DNA of 64,000 nucleotides from Paenirhodobacter populi (GTDB lineage Bacteria > Pseudomonadota > Alphaproteobacteria > Rhodobacterales > Rhodobacteraceae), in contig NZ_SAUZ01000015.1 in the NCBI RefSeq assembly GCF_004022215.1, positions 1 to 64,000 of the forward strand. The letters are read 5' to 3'. The translations under genes and the position numbers were made by a program. The notes under the pieces were generated by a model that was not told the origin of the DNA, did not search any database, and was given only the letters and a program-made list of their open reading frames with translations. Below are positions 54,454 to 62,973 of the stretch, piece after piece. The stretch's first letter is position 1. Every line of letters starts with the position of its first letter.

Positions 54454-54917
54454 GCGGTTGCTCCTGTGTTCGGCGGCGCCATCGGTTCAAGGCGGATCAC
54501 CACGTCGATATTGGCGATCCGGTAGCCCTGCGGCGGCTCGGGCAGCCGGGCGAAGGCGATCTCTTCCGGTTCGATGTCGATCACCCGGTTGTCGGCCTCG
54601 ACATGGAAATGGTGATGATCCCCGGTGCCGATGTCGAACTGGGCCGGGCCTCCGGCGGTGGCGAGGCGGCGGATCAGCCCATGCGCCGCAAACTCGCTCA
54701 GGGTGTTGTAGACCGTCGCCAGCGACAGGCGCTGCCCGGCTGCCATCGCGGCCGCGAAGATCTCGTCGGCCGTGAAGTGGTGATAGCTCCGACCGAACAG
54801 GATATCCGCGATGGCGCGGCGCGGGCGGGTGCTGCGCAGCCCCGCCGCCTCCAGCAGGTCGGCGCCCGTCGGGTCCGGGCGGGATGGATCGGTCTGAATG
54901 ATGGCTTCCTGGAGCAT
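54450..54917 (-). CDS. Irr-like Fur-family regulator 1
   Basis: A 155-residue Fur-superfamily protein of the Irr branch: winged helix (GLRSTRPRRAIADILFGRSY; LSLATVYNTLSEFAAHGLIR) and the His-rich heme/metal motif GDHHHFHVEADNRVIDIEPE. Irr proteins act when iron is low and are degraded or released in the presence of heme. No N-terminal heme-regulatory GCPWH motif is present. Second gene of the leftward unit, 30 bases after its paralogue. Confidence 0.88.
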   Translation of the reverse strand: MLQEAIIQTDPSRPDPTGADLLEAAGLRSTRPRRAIADILFGRSYHHFTADEIFAAAMAAGQRLSLATVYNTLSEFAAHGLIRRLATAGGPAQFDIGTGDHHHFHVEADNRVIDIEPEEIAFARLPEPPQGYRIANIDVVIRLEPMAPPNTGATA

Positions 54918-54947
54918 GGGAGCTGGCTTGTCGCTTTGGTTTCGGGG

Positions 54948-55397
54948 TCAGGATCTGTGTTCGGAGGCATCATCGCGGCGAATGCGGCACAGCACATCTA
55001 CGCCGGAGATCGTATAGCCAGGCGGCGGCGGCGGCAGATCGCCCAGGCGGATCAGATCGGGCGGGATGTCGAGCAGGCGGTCCTCGTCCTCGACATAGAA
55101 ATGGTGATGATCCTCGCCTTGCAACTCATACCAGGCGGTGTTGCCGTAGATCGGCACCCGCCGCATGAGGCCGGAGGCGCAGAAATGCTTGAGGCTGCCA
55201 TAGACGCGGCTCAAAGAACCGGGCGCACCCCGCCTGCGCACCTCGTCATACAGGCCCTCGGCCGAAACATGAGCCGGGGGCTGGCCGAACAGGATGTCGA
55301 TCATCGCCAGACGCTGCCGGGTCGCGCGCAGCCCGGCCTCGGAGAGGATGCGGCGCGCTTCGTCGGGGGCAAGCCCGCTGTCGTGGCTCAGCGTCAT
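54948..55397 (-). CDS. Irr-like Fur-family regulator 2
   Basis: A 149-residue relative of the neighbouring regulator: SEAGLRATRQRLAMIDILFG, SLSRVYGSLKHFCASGLMRR and the metal/heme motif GEDHHHFYVEDEDRLLDIPP. I take ATG 55397 (GAGG seven bases upstream) rather than earlier in-frame starts that would run through the operator at 55414. First gene of the unit that ends with ppaC. A 15-bp dyad sits 17 bases upstream, so the gene is itself controlled by a Fur-type protein. Confidence 0.88.
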   Translation of the reverse strand: MTLSHDSGLAPDEARRILSEAGLRATRQRLAMIDILFGQPPAHVSAEGLYDEVRRRGAPGSLSRVYGSLKHFCASGLMRRVPIYGNTAWYELQGEDHHHFYVEDEDRLLDIPPDLIRLGDLPPPPPGYTISGVDVLCRIRRDDASEHRS

Positions 55398-55413
55398 GAT
55401 CGACCTCATATAT

Positions 55414-55428
55414 TGCGAGTGAGTCGCA
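55414..55428. promoter_or_regulatory. Fur/Mur-like dyad, irr-sitA region, site 1
   Basis: TGCGAGTGAGTCGCA: perfect arms TGCGA/TCGCA. It lies directly upstream of the leftward Irr-like gene and is the exact complement of the site at 55516-55530. Confidence 0.8.
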
Positions 55429-55468
55429 ACAAAGATGCGCGGACTGTCCGGGGGCGTCAAGTTAATAT

Positions 55469-55483
55469 TGCGACTGATTTGCA
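55469..55483. promoter_or_regulatory. Fur/Mur-like dyad, irr-sitA region, site 2
   Basis: TGCGACTGATTTGCA: same box with one arm varied (TTGCA), running into a further TTGCA. It begins exactly 55 bases after site 1, the same distance as between the two ahpF-region sites. Confidence 0.7.
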
Positions 55484-55515
55484 GTTGCAATTTCTAGAGC
55501 GCGCACTATTCATAT

Positions 55516-55530
55516 TGCGACTCACTCGCA
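55516..55530. promoter_or_regulatory. Fur/Mur-like dyad, irr-sitA region, site 3
   Basis: TGCGACTCACTCGCA: perfect arms, 59 bases before the sitA start and 47 bases after site 2. Positioned to repress sitABCD when Mn or Fe is plentiful. Confidence 0.8.
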
Positions 55531-55588
55531 GCTAAGTCTTGGGCTCGACTGCGATGGATCTTGACCCGAAAACAGGAAAGGACTTCCG

Positions 55589-56488
55589 ATGTCTTCGACA
55601 CTGTCGCGTCTGCTTGGCGCTGTTACAGCCACGGCTTTGATGGCCGGCACCGCCATGGCGGATGATGACCGCATGAAGGTCGTGACGACCTTTACAGTTC
55701 TGGCCGATATGGCAAGCCGGGTGGCAGGAGATGCCGCAGATGTGGTGTCGATCACCGTTCCGGGCGCCGAAATCCACGGCTACGAACCGACGCCGCAGGA
55801 CATCGTGCGCGCCCAGGATGCCGACCTGATCCTTTGGAACGGCATGAACCTGGAACTGTGGTTCGAGCAGTTTCTGCGCAATCTGGGCGACGTGCCTTCG
55901 GTCACACTGACCGACGGGATCGACCCGATCTCGATCTCGGGTGGCGAATATGACGGCAAGCCGAACCCGCACGCCTGGATGGGCCTCGACAATGCGCTGA
56001 TCTATATCGACAACATCCTCGCCGCCTTCGCGGCCCAGGACCCGGAGAACGCGGCGACCTATGTGGCCAACGCCACCGCCTACAAGGCCGAGTTGCGCGC
56101 GACGCTGGAGCCGCTGCGCCGCCAGATCGCCGAAGTGCCCGAGGCGCAGCGCTGGCTCGTGACCTGCGAAGGCGCCTTCAGCTATATCGCCCGCGATTTC
56201 GGCATGCAGGAGCTCTATCTCTGGCCGATGAACTCCGACCAGATGGGCACGCCGCAGCAGGTGCGCGCGGTGATCGACGGGGTGCGCGAGCACAACATCC
56301 CGGTCGTGTTCTGCGAAAGCACGGTGAACACCGCCCCGGCCCAGCAGGTCGCCCGCGAGACCGGCGTCCGCTACGGCGGAGAGCTTTATGTCGACAGCCT
56401 GTCGGAGCCCGATGGCCCGGTCCCGACTTATCTCGACCTGCTGCGCGTGACCTCCGAGACCATCGCCAATGGCCTGTCGGTCGAGTGA
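55589..56488 (+). CDS. sitA: Mn(II)/Fe(II)-binding periplasmic protein
   Basis: A 299-residue cluster-9 metal-binding protein with signal peptide (cleaved after about residue 24). The four ligands are H63 (GAEIHGYEP), H128 (NPHAWMG), E194 (VTCEGAFSY) and D269 (LYVDSLS). The His-His-Glu-Asp set marks Mn/Fe binding; ZnuA proteins have a third His and a His-rich loop, absent here. It delivers the metal to SitBCD. First gene of the rightward unit under dyad 55516. Confidence 0.95.
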   Translation: MSSTLSRLLGAVTATALMAGTAMADDDRMKVVTTFTVLADMASRVAGDAADVVSITVPGAEIHGYEPTPQDIVRAQDADLILWNGMNLELWFEQFLRNLGDVPSVTLTDGIDPISISGGEYDGKPNPHAWMGLDNALIYIDNILAAFAAQDPENAATYVANATAYKAELRATLEPLRRQIAEVPEAQRWLVTCEGAFSYIARDFGMQELYLWPMNSDQMGTPQQVRAVIDGVREHNIPVVFCESTVNTAPAQQVARETGVRYGGELYVDSLSEPDGPVPTYLDLLRVTSETIANGLSVE

Positions 56489-56510
56489 TCTGACCGCGTG
56501 AACCATCAAG

Positions 56511-56536
56511 CCTGTCGCGCCGCCCGGCGCGGCAGG
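56511..56536 (+). terminator. strong stem-loop between sitA and sitB
   Basis: A 12-bp stem (CCTGTCGCGCCG / CGGCGCGGCAGG, one G-T pair) with a two-base loop lies in the 109-base gap. Such hairpins after binding-protein genes protect the 3' end of the upstream message and reduce reading into the transporter genes. No T tract follows, so it is more an attenuating or stabilising element than a full terminator. Confidence 0.65.
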
Positions 56537-56597
56537 TTCGGTCGTTCAGGCACTGGCATCTCCGGGCGACCGTCCCTCTCCGGCAGAAAGACGACAG

Positions 56598-57479
56598 ATG
56601 ATGCATGACAATTCGATCCATGCCGATGACGGAGCGGGGATCATCGCGCGCGACGTGACGGTGACCTACCGGAACGGCCATACGGCACTGCGCAACGCGA
56701 GTTTCCAGATCCCGAAAGGCACGGTGACGGCGCTGGTCGGCGTGAACGGCGCGGGGAAATCCACGCTCTTCAAGGCGGTCATGGGTTTCGTGCCGGTGGC
56801 GAAGGGCGAGATCCGGCTTCTGGGCATGACGGTGAAAGAGGCGCTGAAGAAGAACCTGGTCGCCTATGTGCCGCAAAGCGAGGAGGTCGACTGGTCTTTC
56901 CCGGTGCTGGTCGAGGATGTCGTGATGATGGGGCGCTACGGCCATATGGGCTTTCTGCGCATCCCGTCGAAAGCCGATCATGCGGCGGTCAGCGCTGCTC
57001 TGGCCCGCGTCAACATGCAGGACTACCGCCATCGCCAGATCGGCGAGCTGTCCGGCGGGCAGAAGAAACGCGTTTTCCTGGCCCGTGCCCTCGCCCAGGA
57101 CGGGCAGGTGATCCTGCTGGACGAGCCCTTCACCGGCGTCGATGTGAAGACCGAGGAGCAGATCATCGCCCTGCTGCGCGAGCTGCGCGACGAGGGCCGG
57201 GTGATGCTGGTCTCGACCCACAACCTCGGTTCGGTGCCTGAATTCTGCGACCGCGTGGTGCTGGTGAAGGGGACGGTGCTCGGCTACGGCCCGACCGAGA
57301 CCACCTTTACCCGCGACAATCTCGAGGCGGCCTTCGGCGGCGTGCTGCGGCATTTCACCCTCGGCGGCGACGCGCTGCATGACGATGCCGACGCGCGCCA
57401 TGTCACCATTCTGACCGACGACGAACGCCCGCTGGTGCAATACGCGGGCCGCACGCATACGCGGGAGGGGGCGAAATGA
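56598..57479 (+). CDS. sitB: Mn/Fe ABC importer, ATPase
   Basis: A 293-residue ABC ATPase: Walker [11 protein letters not shown]-loop [12 protein letters not shown] (typical of Mn/Zn importers), signature [15 protein letters not shown], Walker [13 protein letters not shown]. It has a C-terminal extension of about 40 residues with several His/Asp ([15 protein letters not shown]), which could sense metal. Overlaps sitC by four bases. Confidence 0.94.
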   Translation: MMHDNSIHADDGAGIIARDVTVTYRNGHTALRNASFQIPKGTVTALVGVNGAGKSTLFKAVMGFVPVAKGEIRLLGMTVKEALKKNLVAYVPQSEEVDWSFPVLVEDVVMMGRYGHMGFLRIPSKADHAAVSAALARVNMQDYRHRQIGELSGGQKKRVFLARALAQDGQVILLDEPFTGVDVKTEEQIIALLRELRDEGRVMLVSTHNLGSVPEFCDRVVLVKGTVLGYGPTETTFTRDNLEAAFGGVLRHFTLGGDALHDDADARHVTILTDDERPLVQYAGRTHTREGAK

Positions 57480-58354
57480 CGGTGCTTCTCGAACCTTTCG
57501 CATACAACTACATGACCAATGCCATGTGGGTCTCGGCGCTGGTCGGCGGGGTCTGCGCATTCCTCTCCGCCTATCTGATGCTCAAGGGCTGGTCGTTGAT
57601 CGGTGACGCCCTGTCCCACTCCGTGGTCCCCGGCGTCGCAGGGGCCTACATGTTGGGCCTGCCCTTCGCGCTCGGGGCCTTCCTCTCGGGCGGGCTGGCG
57701 GCGGCGGCGATGCTGTTCCTGTCGGACCGGTCGGGCCTCAAGGTCGATGTGGTGATCGGCCTGATCTTCACCTCCTTCTTCGGCCTGGGGCTGTTCATGG
57801 TCTCGGTCAATCCGATGTCGGTCTCGGTCCAGACCATCACCATGGGCAATATCCTGGCGATTTCGCGCGAGGACACGATCCAGCTCGCCATCATCGGCTT
57901 CGTCTCGCTCGGCGTGCTGCTGCTGAAGTGGAAGGACCTGATGGTGGTGTTCTTCGACGAGAGCCACGCGCGGTCCATCGGCCTGCATCCGGGGGCGCTG
58001 AAGGCGGTGTTCTTCATTCTGCTTTCGGCCTGCGTGGTGGCCGCGATGCAGACGGTCGGGGCCTTCCTCGTCATCGCCATGGTGGTGACGCCCGGGGCGA
58101 CGGCCTATCTGCTTTGCGACCGTTTCCCGCGGCTGATCGCGCTGTCCGTCGCCATCGGCACGGTCACGAGCTTCGTCGGCGCCTATGCCAGCTACTTCCT
58201 CGACGGGGCGACCGGCGGCATCATCGTCTGCCTGCAGACGCTGATCTTCCTCGCGGCCTTCGTCTGGGCGCCGAAGCACGGACTTCTGGCGGCAAAAGCC
58301 AAGGCGCGTGCCGCCCTGCGTGAAGACGCGCTGAACGGGGAGGCTTTCCAATGA
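57476..58354 (+). CDS. sitC: Mn/Fe ABC importer, permease C
   Basis: A 292-residue ABC-3 family permease with about eight membrane helices ([58 protein letters not shown]). It pairs with SitD to form the channel. Overlaps both neighbours by four bases. Confidence 0.94.
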   Translation: MTVLLEPFAYNYMTNAMWVSALVGGVCAFLSAYLMLKGWSLIGDALSHSVVPGVAGAYMLGLPFALGAFLSGGLAAAAMLFLSDRSGLKVDVVIGLIFTSFFGLGLFMVSVNPMSVSVQTITMGNILAISREDTIQLAIIGFVSLGVLLLKWKDLMVVFFDESHARSIGLHPGALKAVFFILLSACVVAAMQTVGAFLVIAMVVTPGATAYLLCDRFPRLIALSVAIGTVTSFVGAYASYFLDGATGGIIVCLQTLIFLAAFVWAPKHGLLAAKAKARAALREDALNGEAFQ

Positions 58355-59184
58355 TCGACACGCTTCTCCTGCCGTTCCAGTTCGGCTTCATGCAGAACGC
58401 CTTCTGGATCGCCGCCATCGTCGCGGTGCCCACCGCGCTCCTATCCTGCTTTCTCGTTCTCAAGGGCTGGGCGCTGATGGGCGATGCGGTCAGCCATGCA
58501 GTCCTGCCGGGGATCGTGCTGGCCTATATCTTCGGCTTCCCGTTGATCCTCGGGGCCTTTGCAGCCGGCCTCTTCACCTCGGTCGCCACCGGCTATCTGG
58601 CCGAGAACAGCCGGGTGAAGCAGGATACGGTGATGGGCGTGGTCTTCTCCGGCATGTTCGGCCTCGGGATCGTGCTCTACACCTCGATCACCTCGGACGC
58701 GCATCTCGACCATATCCTGTTCGGCAACATGCTGGGCGTGGGGCCGGAAGACCTCTGGACGGCTGGCGGGATCGGCCTGGTGGTCTCTGCCCTGCTGCTG
58801 TTGAAGTGGAAGGATCTGATGCTGCATGCTTTCGATCCGGCGCAGGCGCGGGTCTCGGGTCTGCCGGTTGGGCTCTTGCATTACGGGCTTCTGACGATCC
58901 TCTCGCTGACCATCGTCGCCACCATGTCGGCGACCGGCCTGATCCTGGCCGTTGGGCTGCTGATCGCACCGGGTGCGATTGCCTTCCTCGTCACCCGCAG
59001 CTTCGGCAAGATGCTGGTGGTGTCGGTCGTGGTCTGCCTCGTCTCGATGCTGGGCGGGGTCTATGCCAGCTTCTTCCTCGACTCTGCGCCCGCGCCCACG
59101 GTGGTGCTGATCCTGACCGCGATCTTTATCGTCGCCTTCATCCGCAAGACCCACCTACAGCGCAGGGTCACGGCCGCGATCTGA
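58351..59184 (+). CDS. sitD: Mn/Fe ABC importer, permease D
   Basis: A 277-residue ABC-3 permease, paralogue of SitC (VPTALLSCFLVLKGWALMGD; AVSHAVLPGIVLAYIFGFPL; AVGLLIAPGAIAFLVTRSFG). Together SitC and SitD import the metal captured by SitA. Last of the four sit genes; 124 bases precede the outer-membrane gene. Confidence 0.94.
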   Translation: MIDTLLLPFQFGFMQNAFWIAAIVAVPTALLSCFLVLKGWALMGDAVSHAVLPGIVLAYIFGFPLILGAFAAGLFTSVATGYLAENSRVKQDTVMGVVFSGMFGLGIVLYTSITSDAHLDHILFGNMLGVGPEDLWTAGGIGLVVSALLLLKWKDLMLHAFDPAQARVSGLPVGLLHYGLLTILSLTIVATMSATGLILAVGLLIAPGAIAFLVTRSFGKMLVVSVVVCLVSMLGGVYASFFLDSAPAPTVVLILTAIFIVAFIRKTHLQRRVTAAI

Positions 59185-59308
59185 ACATTCCAAAGAGCGG
59201 AGCCAGCAGGTCACAAGCCCCCGCCATTGCGCTGCCGGTCTGGCGGGGAAACCCGCCAGCGGCCCCCTCTGGCGCGAGCAGTCGCGCCCACCGTCAAAGG
59301 AAACTTCC

Positions 59309-60376
59309 ATGCGTGGCACCTCGCTCGCCGCAACCGCATTCGCGCTTGGCCTGACCGCCTCCGCAGCCTCGGCGGAAATCGCGTCACCTTGGGAGGGAGA
59401 GCTTGGGCTGGAGTTCGGCATCGACTCGACCTTCCGCTCCGACGATCCCGACGCCGAGCTGACCGATGTGTTCGGGACCGCCGAACTGGCTCTGCGTCTG
59501 CGCCTGACAAAAGGCGCCGCGCTGAACTTTGGCGCGACCGCGGAATCCGTCCTCGACCCGCGCCCCGGCAAGGATCGCACCTTCGGCGACATCGGCCTCT
59601 ATATCGACACGCTGAATGTCGAGGTTGAAGCCGGTCCGGTGACCCTGACCGCAGGGAAATTCGCGGCCGGCTTCGGAACCGCCTGGGACACCATGCCCGG
59701 TATCTGGGGGTCCGATCTGGCCGAGGATTATGAACTGGCCGAGCAACTGGGCTTCGGCCTAGCCTGGGATCTGGGCGAGACCCCGGTGGGCGCGCTGACC
59801 TTCGGGGTGAATCTGTTTACAGCCGATACCAGCGCCCTGTCGGACTCCGCCTTCACGAAACGCGGCCGGCTGACGCGCGCCGATGGCGGGGCCGGCAATA
59901 CCGGCAAGCTGAACAATGTCTCTCTGACCCTCGACGGCGCGGATATTGCGGCGGCCCCCGGCCTGTCCTGGCATCTGGGTTACCGCGAACTGAAACCCGG
60001 ACTGGGCGACAGCGCGACCGAACGCGGCATGGTCTTTGGCCTGGCGCAGGCGCTCGACCTTGGCAACGGCACCGAGTTGACGGTCGTCGGTGAGGTGGCG
60101 CGGCTGCGAAATGTCGGTGGCGGCGATGACCGGGCCGATTATGCGACGCTGGGGATCGGCTTCGCGCGCGGTCCCTGGCACGGCGAGATTGCTGCCTCCA
60201 CCCGCAAGACCCGCCTCGGTGCCGGCGGTTCCGAGCGCGACAGTCTGGTCCAGATCTCCGGCGGCTACACCTGGGAGAACGGCATCGACCTCAGCCTCGG
60301 CTATGCCAGGCTCTCCGAAGCGGGCGCGAAATCCGACACCATCGGCCCGCGCCTGACCCGCAGCTTCAGCTTCTGA
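59309..60376 (+). CDS. outer-membrane beta-barrel protein (possible metal porin)
   Basis: A 355-residue exported protein: signal peptide cleaved after ALGLTASAASA (about residue 22), alternating hydrophobic strands with many Gly/Asp turns, and a C-terminal Phe (LTRSFSF) as in barrels inserted by BAM. The pattern resembles alphaproteobacterial porins. Position behind sitABCD suggests an outer-membrane channel for Mn or Fe, comparable in role to MnoP of Bradyrhizobium; sequence alone does not show the substrate. Confidence 0.75.
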   Translation: MRGTSLAATAFALGLTASAASAEIASPWEGELGLEFGIDSTFRSDDPDAELTDVFGTAELALRLRLTKGAALNFGATAESVLDPRPGKDRTFGDIGLYIDTLNVEVEAGPVTLTAGKFAAGFGTAWDTMPGIWGSDLAEDYELAEQLGFGLAWDLGETPVGALTFGVNLFTADTSALSDSAFTKRGRLTRADGGAGNTGKLNNVSLTLDGADIAAAPGLSWHLGYRELKPGLGDSATERGMVFGLAQALDLGNGTELTVVGEVARLRNVGGGDDRADYATLGIGFARGPWHGEIAASTRKTRLGAGGSERDSLVQISGGYTWENGIDLSLGYARLSEAGAKSDTIGPRLTRSFSF

Positions 60377-60429
60377 TCTTTGGCCTCGGGGATCGTCCCC
60401 GGGGCCGGTTCCAGCCTCACCGGGACACC

Positions 60430-61776
60430 ATGGACTTTTTCGACTGGACCATCCTCGTCAAGCTGTCGGCCGTTTTCGTTCTGGTCGTTGCAAACGGCTT
60501 CTTCGTCGCCTCGGAGTTCTCGCTGGTGGCGCTGCGCCGCTCGCGGATCGACCAGATGCGCAACGAGGGGCACCCGCTGGGGCAGGAACTCACCCGGGCC
60601 AGCGACAATCTCGACGCCTATCTCGCCGCGACCCAGATCGGTATCACCCTGTCCTCGCTCGGTCTCGGCTGGATCGGCGAACCGGCCGTCGCCGCGGTCC
60701 TTGGTCCGTTGTTCTCTGGTCTGCCCGCGCCCCTCAACTGGCTGGGCACCCATACGGCCGCCTTCATCATCGCCTTCAGCCTGGTCACCTTCCTGCATGT
60801 GGTCTTTGGCGAGCTGCTGCCCAAGAGCCTCGCGATCCAGAGGTCGGAACAGGTGGCGCTGCGCATCACCCGGCCGCTGGCGATCTTTCTCCTGATCTTC
60901 CGCCCGCTGCTCTATGTGCTGAACGGCTTTGCCAACTGGGTCCTGCGCAAGATCGGCCTCGATCCGGCAACAGGGGAAGGTCACCTCTATTCCATGGAGG
61001 AACTGCGGCTACTGATCTCCGCCTCGAACGAGGCCGGGCTGATCCACAAGGCACAAGGCAATCTGGTGGATCGTGCCCTGACGATGGGAGACCGCAAGGC
61101 GCTGGCCTATATGACGCCTGCGGTCGATCTTGAATGGGTGGAGCTGGATCGCCCTCTTGCCACGATCCGGGCGCAGATGCTGGCAAGCCCCTACAGCCGC
61201 TTTCCGGTGCGGATCGGAGACGGCTTCGGCATCATCACCGCCAAGACCATCCTCGGCCTCGATCCCGCACTGCCCTCCCTTCCGCCGGAGGCAATCACGG
61301 AGGCAGTTTTCGTCCCGGAACATGCGCGGGTGCTCCAAGTCATGGAGGAGTTCCGCCGCAAGCATCTGGAATGCGTTCTGATCCTCGACGAACACGGAGA
61401 TCTGGAGGGGATGCTGACGACGCACGACCTGTTCGACGCGCTGGCCGGGGATAGCCGCTCTCAGCCTCAAACGGTGAAGATGAAACCACGAAAACCGGGG
61501 GCAACTGCGATACCGGCGGGGATCGGGGAGGGTCGGATATTCGACGCCGGACTTCCCCTGGACGAATTCGCCCGGATGATTAACCACCCGTTTCTCGGGG
61601 TGCAGGAATACCGCTGGTACAACACGCTTGCGGGCTTCGTTCTAGAGCAAATGAAACAGATACCCCAAGTGGGCCAGTGCTTCGTCCACGATGGCTTGCT
61701 TTTCGAGGTTGCGGAAATGCAGGAGCGCAGGATTACGAGGGTCCTGGTGCAGGACCAGACCAGACAACGAAGCTGA
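60430..61776 (+). CDS. CNNM/CorC-type membrane protein (DUF21-CBS-CorC_HlyC)
   Basis: A 448-residue protein: DUF21/CNNM membrane domain (about 1-200; NGFFVASEFSLVALRRSRID, TQIGITLSSLGLGWIGEP, FGELLPKSLAIQ), two CBS motifs (about 215-345) and a C-terminal CorC_HlyC domain (about 365-445). The family exports divalent cations such as Mg, and some members affect Mn or Co tolerance. As the last gene of the sit unit it may balance import. Start at 60430 lacks a strong ribosome site. Confidence 0.87.
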   Translation: MDFFDWTILVKLSAVFVLVVANGFFVASEFSLVALRRSRIDQMRNEGHPLGQELTRASDNLDAYLAATQIGITLSSLGLGWIGEPAVAAVLGPLFSGLPAPLNWLGTHTAAFIIAFSLVTFLHVVFGELLPKSLAIQRSEQVALRITRPLAIFLLIFRPLLYVLNGFANWVLRKIGLDPATGEGHLYSMEELRLLISASNEAGLIHKAQGNLVDRALTMGDRKALAYMTPAVDLEWVELDRPLATIRAQMLASPYSRFPVRIGDGFGIITAKTILGLDPALPSLPPEAITEAVFVPEHARVLQVMEEFRRKHLECVLILDEHGDLEGMLTTHDLFDALAGDSRSQPQTVKMKPRKPGATAIPAGIGEGRIFDAGLPLDEFARMINHPFLGVQEYRWYNTLAGFVLEQMKQIPQVGQCFVHDGLLFEVAEMQERRITRVLVQDQTRQRS

Positions 61777-61931
61777 TCAACTCTCTGGGATGAGCAGGAC
61801 AGTGAACGACGTTTTTCGGACCGTTCTCGATTTGTCGATCACTTTGGCTATCAATTCACCCTGAGGTGACCGGAGGACCGAAAGCAAGGGGCACAAAGTG
61901 AGGACTGCCTGTGAAGGAGGTGACGAGTATC

Positions 61932-62903
61932 GTGAGCGACGAACAACCGTCGAAAGGGCGGATGACTGCCCGCAGCAGCGTCGCCCGCGTCGGCCGCCGG
62001 ATATCGCTGCTGACCCTGACGCAGGTTCTGGCGGTGGCCGAGCATCTGAACTTCCGCCACGCCGCCGAGGCGCTGGGCATGAGCCAGTCCAGTCTCAGCA
62101 CGCGGATCCGCAATCTGGAGGAGGAGATCGGCGTCCTCGTCTTCGAGCGCCGCCATCGCGGCGTGCGCCTGACCGAGGCGGGGAGGGCTTTCGTGGCCGA
62201 GATCGCATCCGGTCTCGGCCAGATCGACCATGCGGTCACCGTGGCGAAGACCTTCGCGGAGGGCAGGTCCGGCAGGCTGCGGATCGGGCTGCACGGCGTT
62301 CCGGCCACCGGCTTCGTGGGCACGCTGCTCGGCAATTACGGGCGGAACCGGCTCGGGATCGAACTCGTGGTGACCGAGGGCCAGATCGAGGATGCGGTCC
62401 CGGCGGTGATCGGGGATCATGTCGATATCGCCCTGGTGGTCGGCGAGCCGCGCGCCCCGCAATGCCACAGCCGGCTGCTCTGGTCCGAGCCGCTGGTGCT
62501 GACGCTCGGGCAGAATCATCGGCTTGCCGCCAGGGATGAGATCCACTGGCGCAATCTGGACGGCGAGACCTTCCTGATCCGGCATGGCGGGGCAGGGCCG
62601 CTGGTGCGCGACCATGCCGTGCGGCGGATGGGCGAGCACGGGATCACGCTGCATTTCCGGCGGGTCGACGTGGAGCGCGATACGCTGATGCAGATGGTGT
62701 CGCGTGGCGAGGGCGTGACCTTCTCGGGCACCAGCCTGAAGGCCGTCGCATCCGAGGGCCTGATCTGGCGCCCGATCGCGGACGACGACGAGCCGGTGCG
62801 GCTCCACGCGCTCTGGTCGCCGCAGAACCGCAGCAAGACCCTGAGGGATCTCCTCGCGATGGCGGGCAAAACCCGTGCGGGCTATCGCTCGGCGCCTCGC
62901 TGA
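61932..62903 (+). CDS. LysR-family regulator (element backbone)
   Basis: A 323-residue LysR-type regulator: HTH at about 30-90 (VLAVAEHLNFRHAAEALGMS; QSSLSTRIRNLEEEIGVLVF) and a periplasmic-binding-like effector domain. A perfect ribosome site AAGGAGGTGA eight bases upstream decides for the GTG at 61932 rather than an earlier in-frame GTG at 61911, which lies within that site. LysR genes commonly stand before traG in related elements, so I count it as the resumption of the backbone rather than cargo. Confidence 0.88.
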   Translation: MSDEQPSKGRMTARSSVARVGRRISLLTLTQVLAVAEHLNFRHAAEALGMSQSSLSTRIRNLEEEIGVLVFERRHRGVRLTEAGRAFVAEIASGLGQIDHAVTVAKTFAEGRSGRLRIGLHGVPATGFVGTLLGNYGRNRLGIELVVTEGQIEDAVPAVIGDHVDIALVVGEPRAPQCHSRLLWSEPLVLTLGQNHRLAARDEIHWRNLDGETFLIRHGGAGPLVRDHAVRRMGEHGITLHFRRVDVERDTLMQMVSRGEGVTFSGTSLKAVASEGLIWRPIADDDEPVRLHALWSPQNRSKTLRDLLAMAGKTRAGYRSAPR

Positions 62904-62973
62904 CAATCACGTCGCCCAGGCCCGCAGGCAGAGATGAAGCGGCCGACAGGCCGATGCGCAGCAAAGAGGCAGG

